Numbered from the stretch's first letter, positions 51,471 to 60,640 are shown. The stretch: 64,000 nt of DNA from Roseiflexus castenholzii DSM 13941 (GCF_000017805.1 NC_009767.1:4071001-4135000); one strand, 5' to 3'. Numbers and translations are program-made. The notes: a model not told the origin generated them from the sequence alone.

Positions 51471-52114
51471 ATGCCCCGGCACATCCCTATCGTGTCGCTG
51501 TGCTGATTTCTGGCAGCGGCTCGAACCTTCAGGCGATGATCGACGCGCAGCAAAGTGGTGACCTCGGCAATGCTGAGGTCGTCCTGGTGGTCAGTGACCG
51601 CGCCGATGCCTATGGGTTGCAGCGCGCACTGAAGCATCGTATTGCAGCAGCATTCGTTCCGTTGCGTCACCCGCGCGATCCCGCCGCACGCGCCGAATGG
51701 GAACGGCGCCTGGCGGATGTGACGGCAGCGTTCAACCCCGATCTCATCGTCCTTGCCGGATTTATGCGCGTGCTATCACCAGTGTTCCTGGATCGCTTCC
51801 CCAATCGCGTTATCAACCAACATCCGGCGCTGCTCCCCGATGATGGCGGCGACACGTTCACTACCTCGCGCGGCATCATCATCCCCGCGTTGCGTGGCGC
51901 GCATGTCGTCGCCGATGCGCTGCGCCTCGGACTACCGATCACCGGATGCACCATCCATCGTGTGACGCCAGCCGTTGACGACGGACCGGTACTGGCGCGC
52001 GCTGAGGTTCCGATCCTGCCCGGAGATACCGAAATGACGCTTCACGAGCGCATCAAGCAGGTCGAGCACCGCCTGATCGTCGAGGTCGTCACGCAACTGG
52101 CACGTCTCAAGTGA
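51467..52114 (+). CDS. purN: Phosphoribosylglycinamide formyltransferase
   Basis: 215 residues. Transfers a formyl group from 10-formyl-THF to GAR. Marks: ISGSGSNLQAMIDA, LAGFMRVLSPVFLDRF, the catalytic Asn-His pair in VINQHPALLPD, and the catalytic Asp in VDDGPVLARAEV. The loop after NQHPALLP (DDGGDTFTTSRGI) is different from the usual short FPGxxA segment and a little longer. The tail is directly followed by a repeat array that starts on the stop codon. Confidence 0.94.
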   Translation: MNAPAHPYRVAVLISGSGSNLQAMIDAQQSGDLGNAEVVLVVSDRADAYGLQRALKHRIAAAFVPLRHPRDPAARAEWERRLADVTAAFNPDLIVLAGFMRVLSPVFLDRFPNRVINQHPALLPDDGGDTFTTSRGIIIPALRGAHVVADALRLGLPITGCTIHRVTPAVDDGPVLARAEVPILPGDTEMTLHERIKQVEHRLIVEVVTQLARLK

Positions 52115-52385
52115 AGCCCTGGGAGCGCCAGCGTCTCGCCCACCCGCCAGTGAAGCCCTGGAAGCGCCAGCATCTCGCCTGCCCAGCGCCAGCGTCCCGC
52201 CCGCCGGTGACATCCTGGGAGCGCCAGCATCTCGCCCGCCCAGCGCCAGCGTCCCGCCCGCCCGCCGGTGAAATCCTGGGAGCGCAGGCGTCCTCGCCTG
52301 CCCAGCGCCAGCGTCCCGCCCGCCGGTGACATCCTGGGAGCGCAGGCGTCCTCGCCTGCCCAGCGCCAGCGTCTCGCCCGCGCGC
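52113..52385. repeat. GC-rich tandem array (about 57-bp units)
   Basis: Five units begin GA-(A/C)(A/G)(T/C)CCTGGGAGCGC at 52113, 52152, 52209, 52270 and 52328; four of them go on to GCCCAGCGCCAGCGTCCCGC. The first unit overlaps the purN stop codon. It fills the gap between two convergent genes. Confidence 0.8.
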
Positions 52386-52429
52386 ACACCGAGAGGAGCC
52401 GCACTCCGTATCATCGGCGGTGATCCCGA

Positions 52430-55345
52430 TCATCCATCGTCCGACACCGCGATCTGATACACAATCTCATACACCATATGCGGCTCGTGCTTCCCCTTGA
52501 GCATCACCGGACCAATCGGACGCAACAACCAGGGCAGATCATCTCCCAGCGGCAGCGCATCGATCAGGCGATGCGAAACAATGATCTGATCGGCGCGCGC
52601 CAGACCGCTCAAGCGGTTAGCAGTATTGACGACATCCCCAATTACCGTGTAATCGAGGCGCTGCGGCGACCCAATATTGCCGACGAGCGCCGGTCCATAC
52701 GCAATCCCCACCCCCATGCCAAGGTCGAGACCGAGATCGCGGCGCCAGACATTCCGAAGATCGGCGAACGCCAGCTGGAGATCGACTGCTGCGCGTAACG
52801 ACCGGGGAATATCGTCATCCCGCGCAATCGGCACGCCAAACACACCGATCAACCCATCTCCCAGAAACTTATCGACCGTCCCGCCATGTCGGTAGAGCGC
52901 CTCGGTCATAGCGGTGAAATAGCGATTGAGGATCTGATGCACGAGAATTTGCGGCGCCAGACCTTCAGCGAGCGTCGTATAGCCGCGAATATCGGCAAAC
53001 AGCACCACAATATCGCGCTCCTGCGGCGCTCCGAACTCACCACCGCCCGCCAGCACTTCTTCGACCACCTGCGGCGATACGTAGCGCCGGAACATAGCAC
53101 GCAGGCGTTCCTGCTCTGCGCGCTCGAGTTCTTTGATCGCAGTAATATCCTGCATCACCGCCACCCGTCCAATTAACGCATCGTTGGCGCCACGCACCGG
53201 AGCGACGCTAACGTTGAAGGTCGCACCATCGGCAAGGGTGACTTCCATCATCGACTGACCATTCAAGGAGTCGCGACTCAGAGCACGAAGCAGACCGCTA
53301 TGATCCACAGCCTGGTCAATTGCCCGCCCGATCGCTTCTCCGAGGTGAAGGCGCTGCTCGGCGGCGGGATTTGCCAGCAACAATCGATTGTGCGGATCGA
53401 TCAGCAGAATCGGATCGGCGGCGCTGCGCAACACAGCGCCGAGTGTCGAACGTTCGTCTTCCACCTCGCGATACAGGCAGGCATTCTCAATCACCTGCGC
53501 CAGCAAACTTGCAACCGTCTCGAGCAGCGTCAAATCGGTCGCCTGAAACTGTCGCTCATGTCCGGTGACATCGAGCGCCACCAACCCAATCTGTTTACCG
53601 TTTGCCAGCAACGGCGCCAGCGCCAGCGCTGCGATTCCGGCGCCCACAAGCGCGCGAGCGCATAGCGCCAGAAGCGCATCGTCCGCCCTCACAACCTGTG
53701 GCGCGGAAAGAACGACCGTTTCAGCAAGATCGCGCCAGGGCAGACGATCCCGTGCGGCATCGGTTGCAAACACCATATGCCGCATGCTCTGGACTCTGGG
53801 GTTGGTCAGCACAATGCCACAGGCAGTAACCTCAAAAATAGATGCAATCACGCGCGCTGCAATCGTCAGATTTTCCGCTGCATCCAGACGCGCCGTCATG
53901 GCAAGCGACAGATTATTCACCGTGCCGAGCTGACGAACGCGGCGCTGCTCCATGTTGAACAGGCGCGCGTTATCGAGCGCAATACCCAACTGGCTCGCCA
54001 GGGTTGACAGCAATCGAACATCCGCATCGCCGAACGCATTGGGGGTATACGCCATGACCGAAAGCGCGCCAAACACCTGGCGTGCCGTTTGAATCGGAAC
54101 CGCCAGTTCCGAACGCACGCTCCGCTCAACTCCCGTCAATGGAGCGCAATCGGTCTGAAGAAAATCGGCGACATAGTACGCTTCGCTCTGTGCAATCGCC
54201 CGCCCGGCGGCGCTGGTGTCGGGCGAGATCGCCTGCCCGATCAACCGTTCGATACTTGCGCTGCCCGCAGCGGCTTCCAATGCCAGGCGCTCATCATCGT
54301 GCAACGCAACGGCAACCAACGGATAGCCAAAGGTGTGGTGGATCAAATGCACCACCAGCCGCAGCAACTGATCAGGACTCATTAACTCTGTCAGGTGACG
54401 GCTGATCTGATTGATGCGTTGCAGTTCTTCAGCGCGACGCTCGAGCAGGTCGCGCTGCATGCGCGTCAGATGGAACAACTCCGCATTTTCGAGTGCAATC
54501 GCGCTCTGTGCTGCCACAGCATTCAGCAACTCCAGGTGGTCGTGGTTGAAATAGCCTGGCGTGTGGTGAACGAGCGTAATGGCAGCCAGAACGCGCCCCT
54601 CGCGCACCAGCGGCACGGCAGCAACACTGCGCACCGCGCGCTGCTGGGCATTCACCGCGATCCATCGTGGATCGTCGCGGGTATCGTCAATAATCAACGG
54701 TTTCCGCTCACGAAGCACCCATCCGGCGACACCCTGCCCTAGAATATCGCTCAGCGGAATGGTTGGCCGATTGCGCGTGCTGGAGAACAGGCGCGGCTGA
54801 TCGCCGGTGAGCGCCAGGATGCTGGCGCGCACGGCGCCGACAGCATCGGCAAGCCGATTGAGAAACTGGGTCAACAACTGATCAAGATCCAGCGTCGTTC
54901 CCAGTTCGCGGGTCAGATGGAGCAACAGTTCCGTCTTTCGCTGCTCAGCGCGCAATGATCGCTGACTGCGTTGCAGGCGCAGCATTGCGCGCACCCGCGC
55001 CAGCAGTTCGGTCAGATCGACCGGTTTCACCAGAAAATCGTCGGCGCCCGCATCGAGCGCCGCAACTTTCGCCTCCGGGTCGCCATAACCGGTGATCAGG
55101 ATCACAGGGATGAAGGGGCGATCTGGATCAGATTTGACGCGCTCCATCACATGCTGGCCGCTCAGCCCCGGCAATGATACATCCATGAGCACCAGATCGG
55201 GCGTGACCAGTTCCAGATACGCCAGGGCTTCTTCGCCGGTACTCGCAACAGAAACGCGATACCCGGCGTTCGTCAGCAGAATCTGGAGCATGCGACGCAC
55301 GCTGGCGTCGTCGTCCACTGCCAGGATATGTGCAAGTTCGGTCAT
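52430..55345 (-). CDS. Response regulator/GAF/PAS class III adenylate cyclase
   Basis: 971 residues. A receiver domain (ILAVDDDASVRRML, phospho-acceptor Asp55 in VLMDVSLPG, LVKPVDL) leads to three GAF-type domains (about 145-295, 315-465, 475-635), a PAS domain (~645-745) and a class III cyclase domain (~785-960). The cyclase has both metal Asp (VVLFADIRGYTTLAE; FLGDGLIGVFG), the adenine-selecting Lys (GTVDKFLGDG), Thr in DYTVIGD, and the transition-state Asn in VVNTANRLS, so it should make cAMP. The Thr form is that of type IIIb (bicarbonate-responsive) cyclases. GGAG lies four bases before the ATG. Confidence 0.94.
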   Translation of the reverse strand: MTELAHILAVDDDASVRRMLQILLTNAGYRVSVASTGEEALAYLELVTPDLVLMDVSLPGLSGQHVMERVKSDPDRPFIPVILITGYGDPEAKVAALDAGADDFLVKPVDLTELLARVRAMLRLQRSQRSLRAEQRKTELLLHLTRELGTTLDLDQLLTQFLNRLADAVGAVRASILALTGDQPRLFSSTRNRPTIPLSDILGQGVAGWVLRERKPLIIDDTRDDPRWIAVNAQQRAVRSVAAVPLVREGRVLAAITLVHHTPGYFNHDHLELLNAVAAQSAIALENAELFHLTRMQRDLLERRAEELQRINQISRHLTELMSPDQLLRLVVHLIHHTFGYPLVAVALHDDERLALEAAAGSASIERLIGQAISPDTSAAGRAIAQSEAYYVADFLQTDCAPLTGVERSVRSELAVPIQTARQVFGALSVMAYTPNAFGDADVRLLSTLASQLGIALDNARLFNMEQRRVRQLGTVNNLSLAMTARLDAAENLTIAARVIASIFEVTACGIVLTNPRVQSMRHMVFATDAARDRLPWRDLAETVVLSAPQVVRADDALLALCARALVGAGIAALALAPLLANGKQIGLVALDVTGHERQFQATDLTLLETVASLLAQVIENACLYREVEDERSTLGAVLRSAADPILLIDPHNRLLLANPAAEQRLHLGEAIGRAIDQAVDHSGLLRALSRDSLNGQSMMEVTLADGATFNVSVAPVRGANDALIGRVAVMQDITAIKELERAEQERLRAMFRRYVSPQVVEEVLAGGGEFGAPQERDIVVLFADIRGYTTLAEGLAPQILVHQILNRYFTAMTEALYRHGGTVDKFLGDGLIGVFGVPIARDDDIPRSLRAAVDLQLAFADLRNVWRRDLGLDLGMGVGIAYGPALVGNIGSPQRLDYTVIGDVVNTANRLSGLARADQIIVSHRLIDALPLGDDLPWLLRPIGPVMLKGKHEPHMVYEIVYQIAVSDDG

Positions 55346-55489
55346 GCCACTCCACGTACACCATGCCCCTGCACGCTACCGGCGCTATTGTATATCCGCC
55401 CGTTTCGGTGCGCAACCAAGCCCACGCCAATGGCGAAGCCTGTGTCGCTTTGCTCGCAACAACGCCAGTCCATTGGGCATTCTGATAAG

Positions 55490-55639
55490 ATACCAATGAC
55501 GATTGACGATGCCGCATGCTGGTCATTCCGAGCCCTTCGCTTCGCTCAGGGTAAACGCAGCGAGGAATCTGAGCGGGTCGCGCAAGACCCCTCGCGCGGC
55601 TCGGGGTGACCATGCCGGATGGTCACAGGGAATTGGTAT
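55490..55639 (+). repeat. MITE-like element, copy E
   Basis: 150 bases, ATACCAATGAC...GAATTGGTAT. The internal part is the CGAGCCCTTCGCTTCGCTCA variant shared with copy F. Confidence 0.85.
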
Positions 55640-56040
55640 GACGCACCCCTCGTGGTACGGTCATCGTCACAGGCGACCACTCCTCAATAGCGCAATCAAT
55701 CGGCGGTTGAACCGTGTTGACCGCCGCCATGAGGACGGTCATAACGAAACCCGAATCGCGTGGATTGCGGTTTCATACAGCCTGGCCCACGAATGCACTC
55801 AGTCCGGTGCATAACGACCGGCGTTTCCCCCGTCTGTCTCCACAACGAAGGATCGTGCGACTCGCCTGATCACGTCCGCAAGACGCTGTCGGTATGTCGG
55901 GACACTGAAACGACGATGATCAGGAAAAAAAACGCCGGTTTCGCGCCAGATTCTCAGATCGAGGCATATCAATTGCCAACACCTGAACGTGTTGGAGGCA
56001 ACCATGATTACCAGACGCCGCATCGGCGCGACTGTCGCTG
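55640..56040. other. Intergenic region
   Basis: 401 bases between the cyclase (5' side) and methylglyoxal synthase (3' side). No gene, RNA or repeat recognised. Confidence 0.4.
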
Positions 56041-56427
56041 TCACACCTTCTCAACCCCTGCAACGACGAGTTCCGCCGTTGCCAGGTTGGTCGCCAGTGG
56101 TACGTTGTACAGGTTGCAAACGCGCAGCAATCCCTGAATATCCGGTTCGTGTGGATGAGCGTAGAGCGGATCGACCAGGAAAATGACGCCATCGATCTCG
56201 CCCTGCGCAACCCGCGCGGCGATCTGCGCATCACCTCCCATCGGACCCGACAGCATCCGTTCGACCTCCAGGCGCGTTGCCCGCGCGATACGCTCACCGG
56301 TCGTGCCGGTGGCAACCAGGCGACATCGGGCAAGTGTATCACGATGGCGCAGCGTGAACAACACCATATCATCCTTCTTGCGATCATGCGCAATCAGCGC
56401 CAGCGTTGCTCGTCGGGTTATCACATC
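56041..56427 (-). CDS. mgsA: Methylglyoxal synthase
   Basis: 128 residues from GTG 56427, chosen because GAGGAG lies six bases upstream and the protein then begins MITRRATLALIAHDRKKDD like known MgsA. It turns dihydroxyacetone phosphate into methylglyoxal and phosphate, a glycolytic overflow bypass. Marks: ATGTTGERI (phosphate site), LSGPMGGDAQIAARVA with the catalytic Asp, and FLVDPLYAHPHEPDIQGLLR with the catalytic His and Asp. It lacks the longer C-terminal tail of the E. coli enzyme. A start at 56586 would add 53 residues of no known homology. Confidence 0.92.
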   Translation of the reverse strand, partial: DVITRRATLALIAHDRKKDDMVLFTLRHRDTLARCRLVATGTTGERIARATRLEVERMLSGPMGGDAQIAARVAQGEIDGVIFLVDPLYAHPHEPDIQGLLRVCNLYNVPLATNLATAELVVAGVEKV

Positions 56428-56781
56428 TCGCTCCTCGGCTTTCATCGAGCCTGTTTTCGCGTCTTGCAACACGACTGATACCCTGCCATCAATCTTATCG
56501 CAAAACTGGAGAGGATAGACCTGCACGCCCGCACCTTCCATCCCTGTCCCATCGGCGCACACACAGGCGAGGTGTTGCGGTTTCAACGCCTTTCAAAGAA
56601 GCGTCCACTCGAAGCGATGAAAGGCGCACGCTCGTATGTGCCGCCATAAATCCCACCGTTCTTCAGGCGCATATCATACGCCACTCAGATAGCGGCAACC
56701 ACGCTGTAATCTGCGACGCTGGAAACATGCCGGCGCCGGGAGTACGATGATGACGGAAACGACACGCGATAGGACCGTGCC
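56428..56781. other. Divergent intergenic region
   Basis: 354 bases between divergent mgsA and the Tat-exported protein gene. No promoter or element that I can name. Confidence 0.35.
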
Positions 56782-57630
56782 ATGATCACACGTCGTCAGT
56801 TCCTCAAAGCATCAGTTGCGTCATGCGCCGCTTCCGTCATAGCAGCAGTCAGTCGCGCCGGCGAGCGCCCATCCTACCAGGTCTACCTTCCGCTGGTGCA
56901 GACGATAGCGCCGCCGCTGACCGATACTCCACCCCCTCCGACGCCGATTCCTGTGCCGCCGGAGGATGATCTGCCGCCGATCCTCGACAATGCGCCTCTT
57001 GTGGGTCCAGCCACCGGAACGGAGCATATGGCGATCAACTGGTTCGTTCCGCGCGCCGACCGCAGTTACACCGCGTTCGACATCGGCAGGATTGTCGGCG
57101 CCTACCGCGTCATCGGCGAGATAGCCGGCATCGACTGGTTCCTGGCGCTGGCGCAGATGGCGCACGAAACTGGACACCTGACCAGTTTCTGGAGCCTGCG
57201 CCCACAGCGCAATCCGGCCGGCATCGGCGTTACCGGCGAGTGGCGCGCCGACCCGCCGCCTGATCCGACCGGGTGGGCATACAACACACAACGGCAACGC
57301 TGGGAGCGCGGCATCAGTTTCCCCACCTGGGCTGAGCACGCCATTCCCGCGCACCTGGGACGCTTGCTGGCGTATGCGCTTACCGATGAGCAGGCAAACG
57401 ACGCGCAACGCACACTGATCACCACGGCGCTCGCCGTGCGACCGCTGTCGCCTGCGCTACGCGGCGTCGCACCAACGATCCTGGGACTCAACGGGAGGTG
57501 GGCATTTCCGGGCACGACGTATGGACAGTCGATTGTCGCGCTCGCGCGCCGCATGCGCTACGGACCCGCTACCCTCGACCTGAGCGCCCCTGCCGAAGAG
57601 GATGGGGATGTGATGCCGGAAGGATCGTAA
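56782..57630 (+). CDS. Tat-exported glucosaminidase-like protein
   Basis: 282 residues. A twin-arginine signal (TRRQFLKASVASCAASVIAAVSRAG) is followed at once by SYQVYLPLVQTI, the same motif that ends the giant protein at 60826, then a Pro-rich linker (PLTDTPPPPTPIPVPPEDD). The rest (~80-265) resembles peptidoglycan N-acetylglucosaminidases: DWFLALAQMAHETGHLTSFW with a likely catalytic Glu, RNPAGIGVTGEW, GISFPTWAEHAIPAHLGRLLAY. It probably cleaves a wall or other glycan outside the cell. Which glycan is not known. Confidence 0.8.
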   Translation: MITRRQFLKASVASCAASVIAAVSRAGERPSYQVYLPLVQTIAPPLTDTPPPPTPIPVPPEDDLPPILDNAPLVGPATGTEHMAINWFVPRADRSYTAFDIGRIVGAYRVIGEIAGIDWFLALAQMAHETGHLTSFWSLRPQRNPAGIGVTGEWRADPPPDPTGWAYNTQRQRWERGISFPTWAEHAIPAHLGRLLAYALTDEQANDAQRTLITTALAVRPLSPALRGVAPTILGLNGRWAFPGTTYGQSIVALARRMRYGPATLDLSAPAEEDGDVMPEGS

Positions 57631-57912
57631 GCAAAGGGAGACGGGTTGCAAATGGAACAGTTCCCGATGGGGCATTGCACATTCTAGCAAGTCATCCCGG
57701 CACCGCAGGCGTCCCACCTGCACACCCCCGCCCCGAAACCGCAGGCGTCCCGCCTGCACACCCCCGCCCCGGAACGGTGCATGTCGAACATTGCAAATGG
57801 GGAAGTAACCGGTCACGGGTGAACAAGCCGCCCGTCGCGGGTGGGAAAGTAAAAGTAAAAGGGTACAGGTAAGAACAATCCCCTAACCCTCATTCCGGCT
57901 CTCAGTAAGACA
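57631..57912. other. Intergenic region with two short direct repeats
   Basis: About 280 bases, no gene. It carries the repeat at 57701-57775 and poly-purine stretches near 57840. Confidence 0.4.
57701..57775. repeat. Two copies of a 36-bp GC-rich direct repeat
   Basis: ACCGCAGGCGTCCC(A/G)CCTGC followed by ACACCCCCGCCCCG, at about 57702 and 57738. The GCAGGCGTCC...CCTGC core resembles the unit at 52270 and 52328. Confidence 0.7.
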
Positions 57913-57921
57913 TGGTATACT
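57913..57921 (+). promoter_or_regulatory. Extended -10 promoter of the M20 peptidase gene
   Basis: TGG-TATACT, 34 bases before the ATG. Confidence 0.55.
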
Positions 57922-57954
57922 TTCCAGAAATCCCGTCTACCCGGAGCCAGTCGT

Positions 57955-59049
57955 ATGAACGATGCCTCAGTACAGCACGAACTGACCCGCCTGACCTGTA
58001 ACCTGATTGCGTTCCCTTCGACCGCCGACCATCCCGATGCACTGATCGCCGCAATTGATTATGTCGAGCAGTACGCTCGTGATTCGGGCATCCAGTTTAT
58101 TCACCGTTTCGAAGTCGAACAGAAGCCCAGCCTGATGATCACCCTGCGCGACACGCAAAGGCCAGCGCTCATCCTCAACGGTCACCTCGATGTGGTCGCC
58201 GCGCGCGCTGAACAGTATCAACCGGTCGTGCGCGACGGACGGATCTACGGACGCGGCAGCCAGGACATGAAAGGCGCGTGCGCCGTTCTTATGCGCCTGA
58301 TACGCGATCTGGCTGCGCTTCCGGATCCACCCGACGTTGGGTTTATGTTTGTCACCGATGAAGAAATCGGCGGGTTCCATGGCACCAACTACCTGCTGGA
58401 ACACGGGTGGCGCTCTGCGTTCTTCATCGCTGCCGAGCCGACCGATCTGAACATCTGCTATGCCGCCAAGGGCATGGTGCGCTTCGACATCACCTTGCAC
58501 GGACAACCGGCGCACGGTTCGCGCCCGTGGGAAGGGGTTAATCCGATCCTTCTGCTGCGCGACGGGTTACAGGCGCTCGAACAACGCTTCCCAACGCCGC
58601 GCGAAGCAGTGTGGGCAACAACCGCCGTCCCTACCGTGGTTCGTGGCGGTGATACACTCAACCGCATTCCAGAGGTGGTGACGCTTTCACTCGACATTCG
58701 CCACATTCCTGAAGAAACCCCAGACGAGATCGAGGCGGCGGTGCGCGCCTGCTTCCCCGGCGCAACGGTTGCGCGCAACAGCACAGGCGGCATCCCGCTG
58801 ATGACCGACCCCAACGATCCGCACCTGGCGCAGTTGGCTGCCAGCATTGAGCGCATCATCGGGCGTCAACCGGTCTTCTACCGTGAGCACTATGGCTCAG
58901 ATGCGCGCTTCTATAGCGGCGCGGGCATTCCGGCAATCTGCTTTGGACCGGTGGGCGCAGGGCTGCACTCTGATCATGAATGGGTGGATATCGCCAGCCT
59001 GGAGCGCCTGTATCTGATCCTGCGCGATGTTGCGACGGCAGCCGAGTGA
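57955..59049 (+). CDS. M20-family metallopeptidase (ArgE/DapE/CPG2 type)
   Basis: 364 residues. Dinuclear-zinc deacylase or peptidase: ligands in LNGHLDVV (His), YGRGSQDMKG (Asp), TDEEIGG (Glu pair, base and ligand), AAEPTDLN (Asp/Glu) and GLHSDHEWV (His). The dimerisation domain (MVRFDITLHGQPAHGSRPWEGVNPI) supplies the bridging His. Substrate may be an N-acyl-amino acid or dipeptide. GGAG lies nine bases before the ATG. The last 32 bases of the gene, with its TGA, are part of a 138-bp tandem duplication, whose second copy stands outside the gene. Confidence 0.93.
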   Translation: MNDASVQHELTRLTCNLIAFPSTADHPDALIAAIDYVEQYARDSGIQFIHRFEVEQKPSLMITLRDTQRPALILNGHLDVVAARAEQYQPVVRDGRIYGRGSQDMKGACAVLMRLIRDLAALPDPPDVGFMFVTDEEIGGFHGTNYLLEHGWRSAFFIAAEPTDLNICYAAKGMVRFDITLHGQPAHGSRPWEGVNPILLLRDGLQALEQRFPTPREAVWATTAVPTVVRGGDTLNRIPEVVTLSLDIRHIPEETPDEIEAAVRACFPGATVARNSTGGIPLMTDPNDPHLAQLAASIERIIGRQPVFYREHYGSDARFYSGAGIPAICFGPVGAGLHSDHEWVDIASLERLYLILRDVATAAE

Positions 59050-59293
59050 TACCCATGACGATTGAAGATGCCGCATGCGTGTCATTCCGAGCCCTTCGCT
59101 TCGCTCAGGGTAAACGCAGCGCGGAATCTGCGCGGGTCGCGCACGACCCCTCGCGTCCTGCGCGATGTTGCGACGGCAGCCGAGTGATACCCATGACGAT
59201 TGAAGATGCCGCATGCGTGTCATTCCGAGCCCTTCGCTTCGCTCAGGGTAAACGCAGCGCGGAATCTGCGCGGGTCGCGCACGACCCCTCGCG
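59018..59293. repeat. Perfect 138-bp tandem duplication
   Basis: 59018-59155 and 59156-59293 are identical by eye. The unit covers the last codons of the M20 gene, its stop and the left part of repeat copy F. Confidence 0.9.
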
Positions 59294-59336
59294 CTGCTCG
59301 GGGGGAATATGCCGGATGTTCACAGGTAATTGGTAT
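59049..59336 (+). repeat. MITE-like element, copy F (enlarged by tandem duplication)
   Basis: Left end ATACCCATGAC on the last base of the M20 stop codon, right end GTAATTGGTAT. Made long by the 138-bp duplication. Internal sequence as in copy E. Confidence 0.8.
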
Positions 59337-59455
59337 GATACACTGTCTGCGCCCAAATGTCGTCGCACACGTCCGGGTCAGACCCGCCGCTCTTTTCGCA
59401 ATAGCAGCCACACGCCACAACAACACACCTTCTGCCGTATGGTGAAGGCGCCGCT

Positions 59456-60640
59456 TCACCTCGCATCCGCTTCCATAAAGGCAAAGTACAGCGCTGTGAC
59501 TGCAAGGGTTTTCCAGGGGTCCTCATCCGGCGAGAGGGGGATCAGTGTTTCACTTGTTCCACACGCCAGAACAGCGGCAGTGCGACGCAGGAAGAGCGCA
59601 CTGCCCCCAGCCGCGCGGTGCGCGCGCAGCGCCGGATGATCACCGGACCGCGCTATCAGCACGAGAGGACACGGCGCATATCCGGCAAGCGCCAGAATCG
59701 CCGGATGATCGGCATTCAGCACTGCCCGCCCGCCCAGACTCGTCACCAGCAACGCCACTCCCAGCGCGCGCGCCAGGTCGTCGCGCCCGCCCGCCTCAGA
59801 TTCGAGTTCCTCCGGCAGATCGAGCAACGCGCTGACCATGCACTGCTCGACCGGCAACCCGCGCCATAACAGATCAACCGGATCAAGATCGAGCACAATC
59901 GCCCCAGCAGCGGGATCGGTCAGACAATCGCGCGCTGTATCGAACGATGCAGTCAACGCTGCTGCCACACTGATCCGGCGCTGCCGCAGGCGGGACACAA
60001 ACGCAGCAGTCGTTGCGGATGTCGCGCCGCCGGAAACGACCACCACCGGAACGGCGCCCAGGCGGTCCCAGGGAAGCAGTGAACTGAGCGCCGGGCGGGC
60101 AAACGGCGATGCACCGATGCCGACATCAGCCTCACGCAGCGCCGTTCCACGCTCACGAAACAATGCGGGATCAATGGCGTTGCCGCGCGCCCCATAACCA
60201 ACCTGCACGAATCCGTCGCGCCGCACAAACGCCGGCACACCACGCGCCGACGCTTCCGCCATAAGTTGCAACACCTGCAACGGCAGTGCGGCTGCCCGCC
60301 GCTTTTTTTGCAGGTCCCACAGCAAACTGTCGGCATCCATCGTGTCGTCGCCGGCGTGCTGCGCACCGAGCAACGCGACGATATGCCGCACCATTTCGGC
60401 GCCAATCGCAGGCATCGGCGTGACGAAGAAAAGATCGTGCCAGATAGTATCGCCTGTGCTGCGGCTCTCGATATGAGGATTGCCGATCACCAGACCCACC
60501 CGTTGCGCGGCATCCTTGAGCACTGCCCGCAATGCAGCGCTGCAATCGTGATCGGCGCGCAGGCGCGCCAGCACCCCCGGACGCGGATCGAAGCAGTGAG
60601 GACCATCAAATGTGGTAATACGAACAATCTCTACGCTCAC
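59456..60640 (-). CDS. Cyanophycin-synthetase-like protein without catalytic motifs
   Basis: 394 residues from GTG 60640. The N-terminus (VEIVRITTFDGPHCFDPRPGV) and VPAFVRRDGFVQVGYGARGNAI follow the N-terminal domain of CphA. The C-terminal half follows the Mur-ligase part of CphA (AIVLDLDPVDLLWRGLPVEQC, GGRAVLNADHPAILALAGY, ALRAHRAAGGSALFL, DPWKTLAVTALYFAFM). The ATP-grasp domain is missing. The Mur P-loop GTNGKTT is replaced by GGATSATT (about 203-211), so the essential Lys is gone. It therefore cannot be a normal ligase. It may be a regulatory or scaffold partner of a true CphA, or an inactive relic kept intact. Confidence 0.75.
   Translation of the reverse strand: MSVEIVRITTFDGPHCFDPRPGVLARLRADHDCSAALRAVLKDAAQRVGLVIGNPHIESRSTGDTIWHDLFFVTPMPAIGAEMVRHIVALLGAQHAGDDTMDADSLLWDLQKKRRAAALPLQVLQLMAEASARGVPAFVRRDGFVQVGYGARGNAIDPALFRERGTALREADVGIGASPFARPALSSLLPWDRLGAVPVVVVSGGATSATTAAFVSRLRQRRISVAAALTASFDTARDCLTDPAAGAIVLDLDPVDLLWRGLPVEQCMVSALLDLPEELESEAGGRDDLARALGVALLVTSLGGRAVLNADHPAILALAGYAPCPLVLIARSGDHPALRAHRAAGGSALFLRRTAAVLACGTSETLIPLSPDEDPWKTLAVTALYFAFMEADAR

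Noticed and set aside
56428..56586. N-terminal extension of methylglyoxal synthase
   Set aside because: The GTG at 56427 has a perfect GAGGAG and gives the usual MgsA N-terminus.
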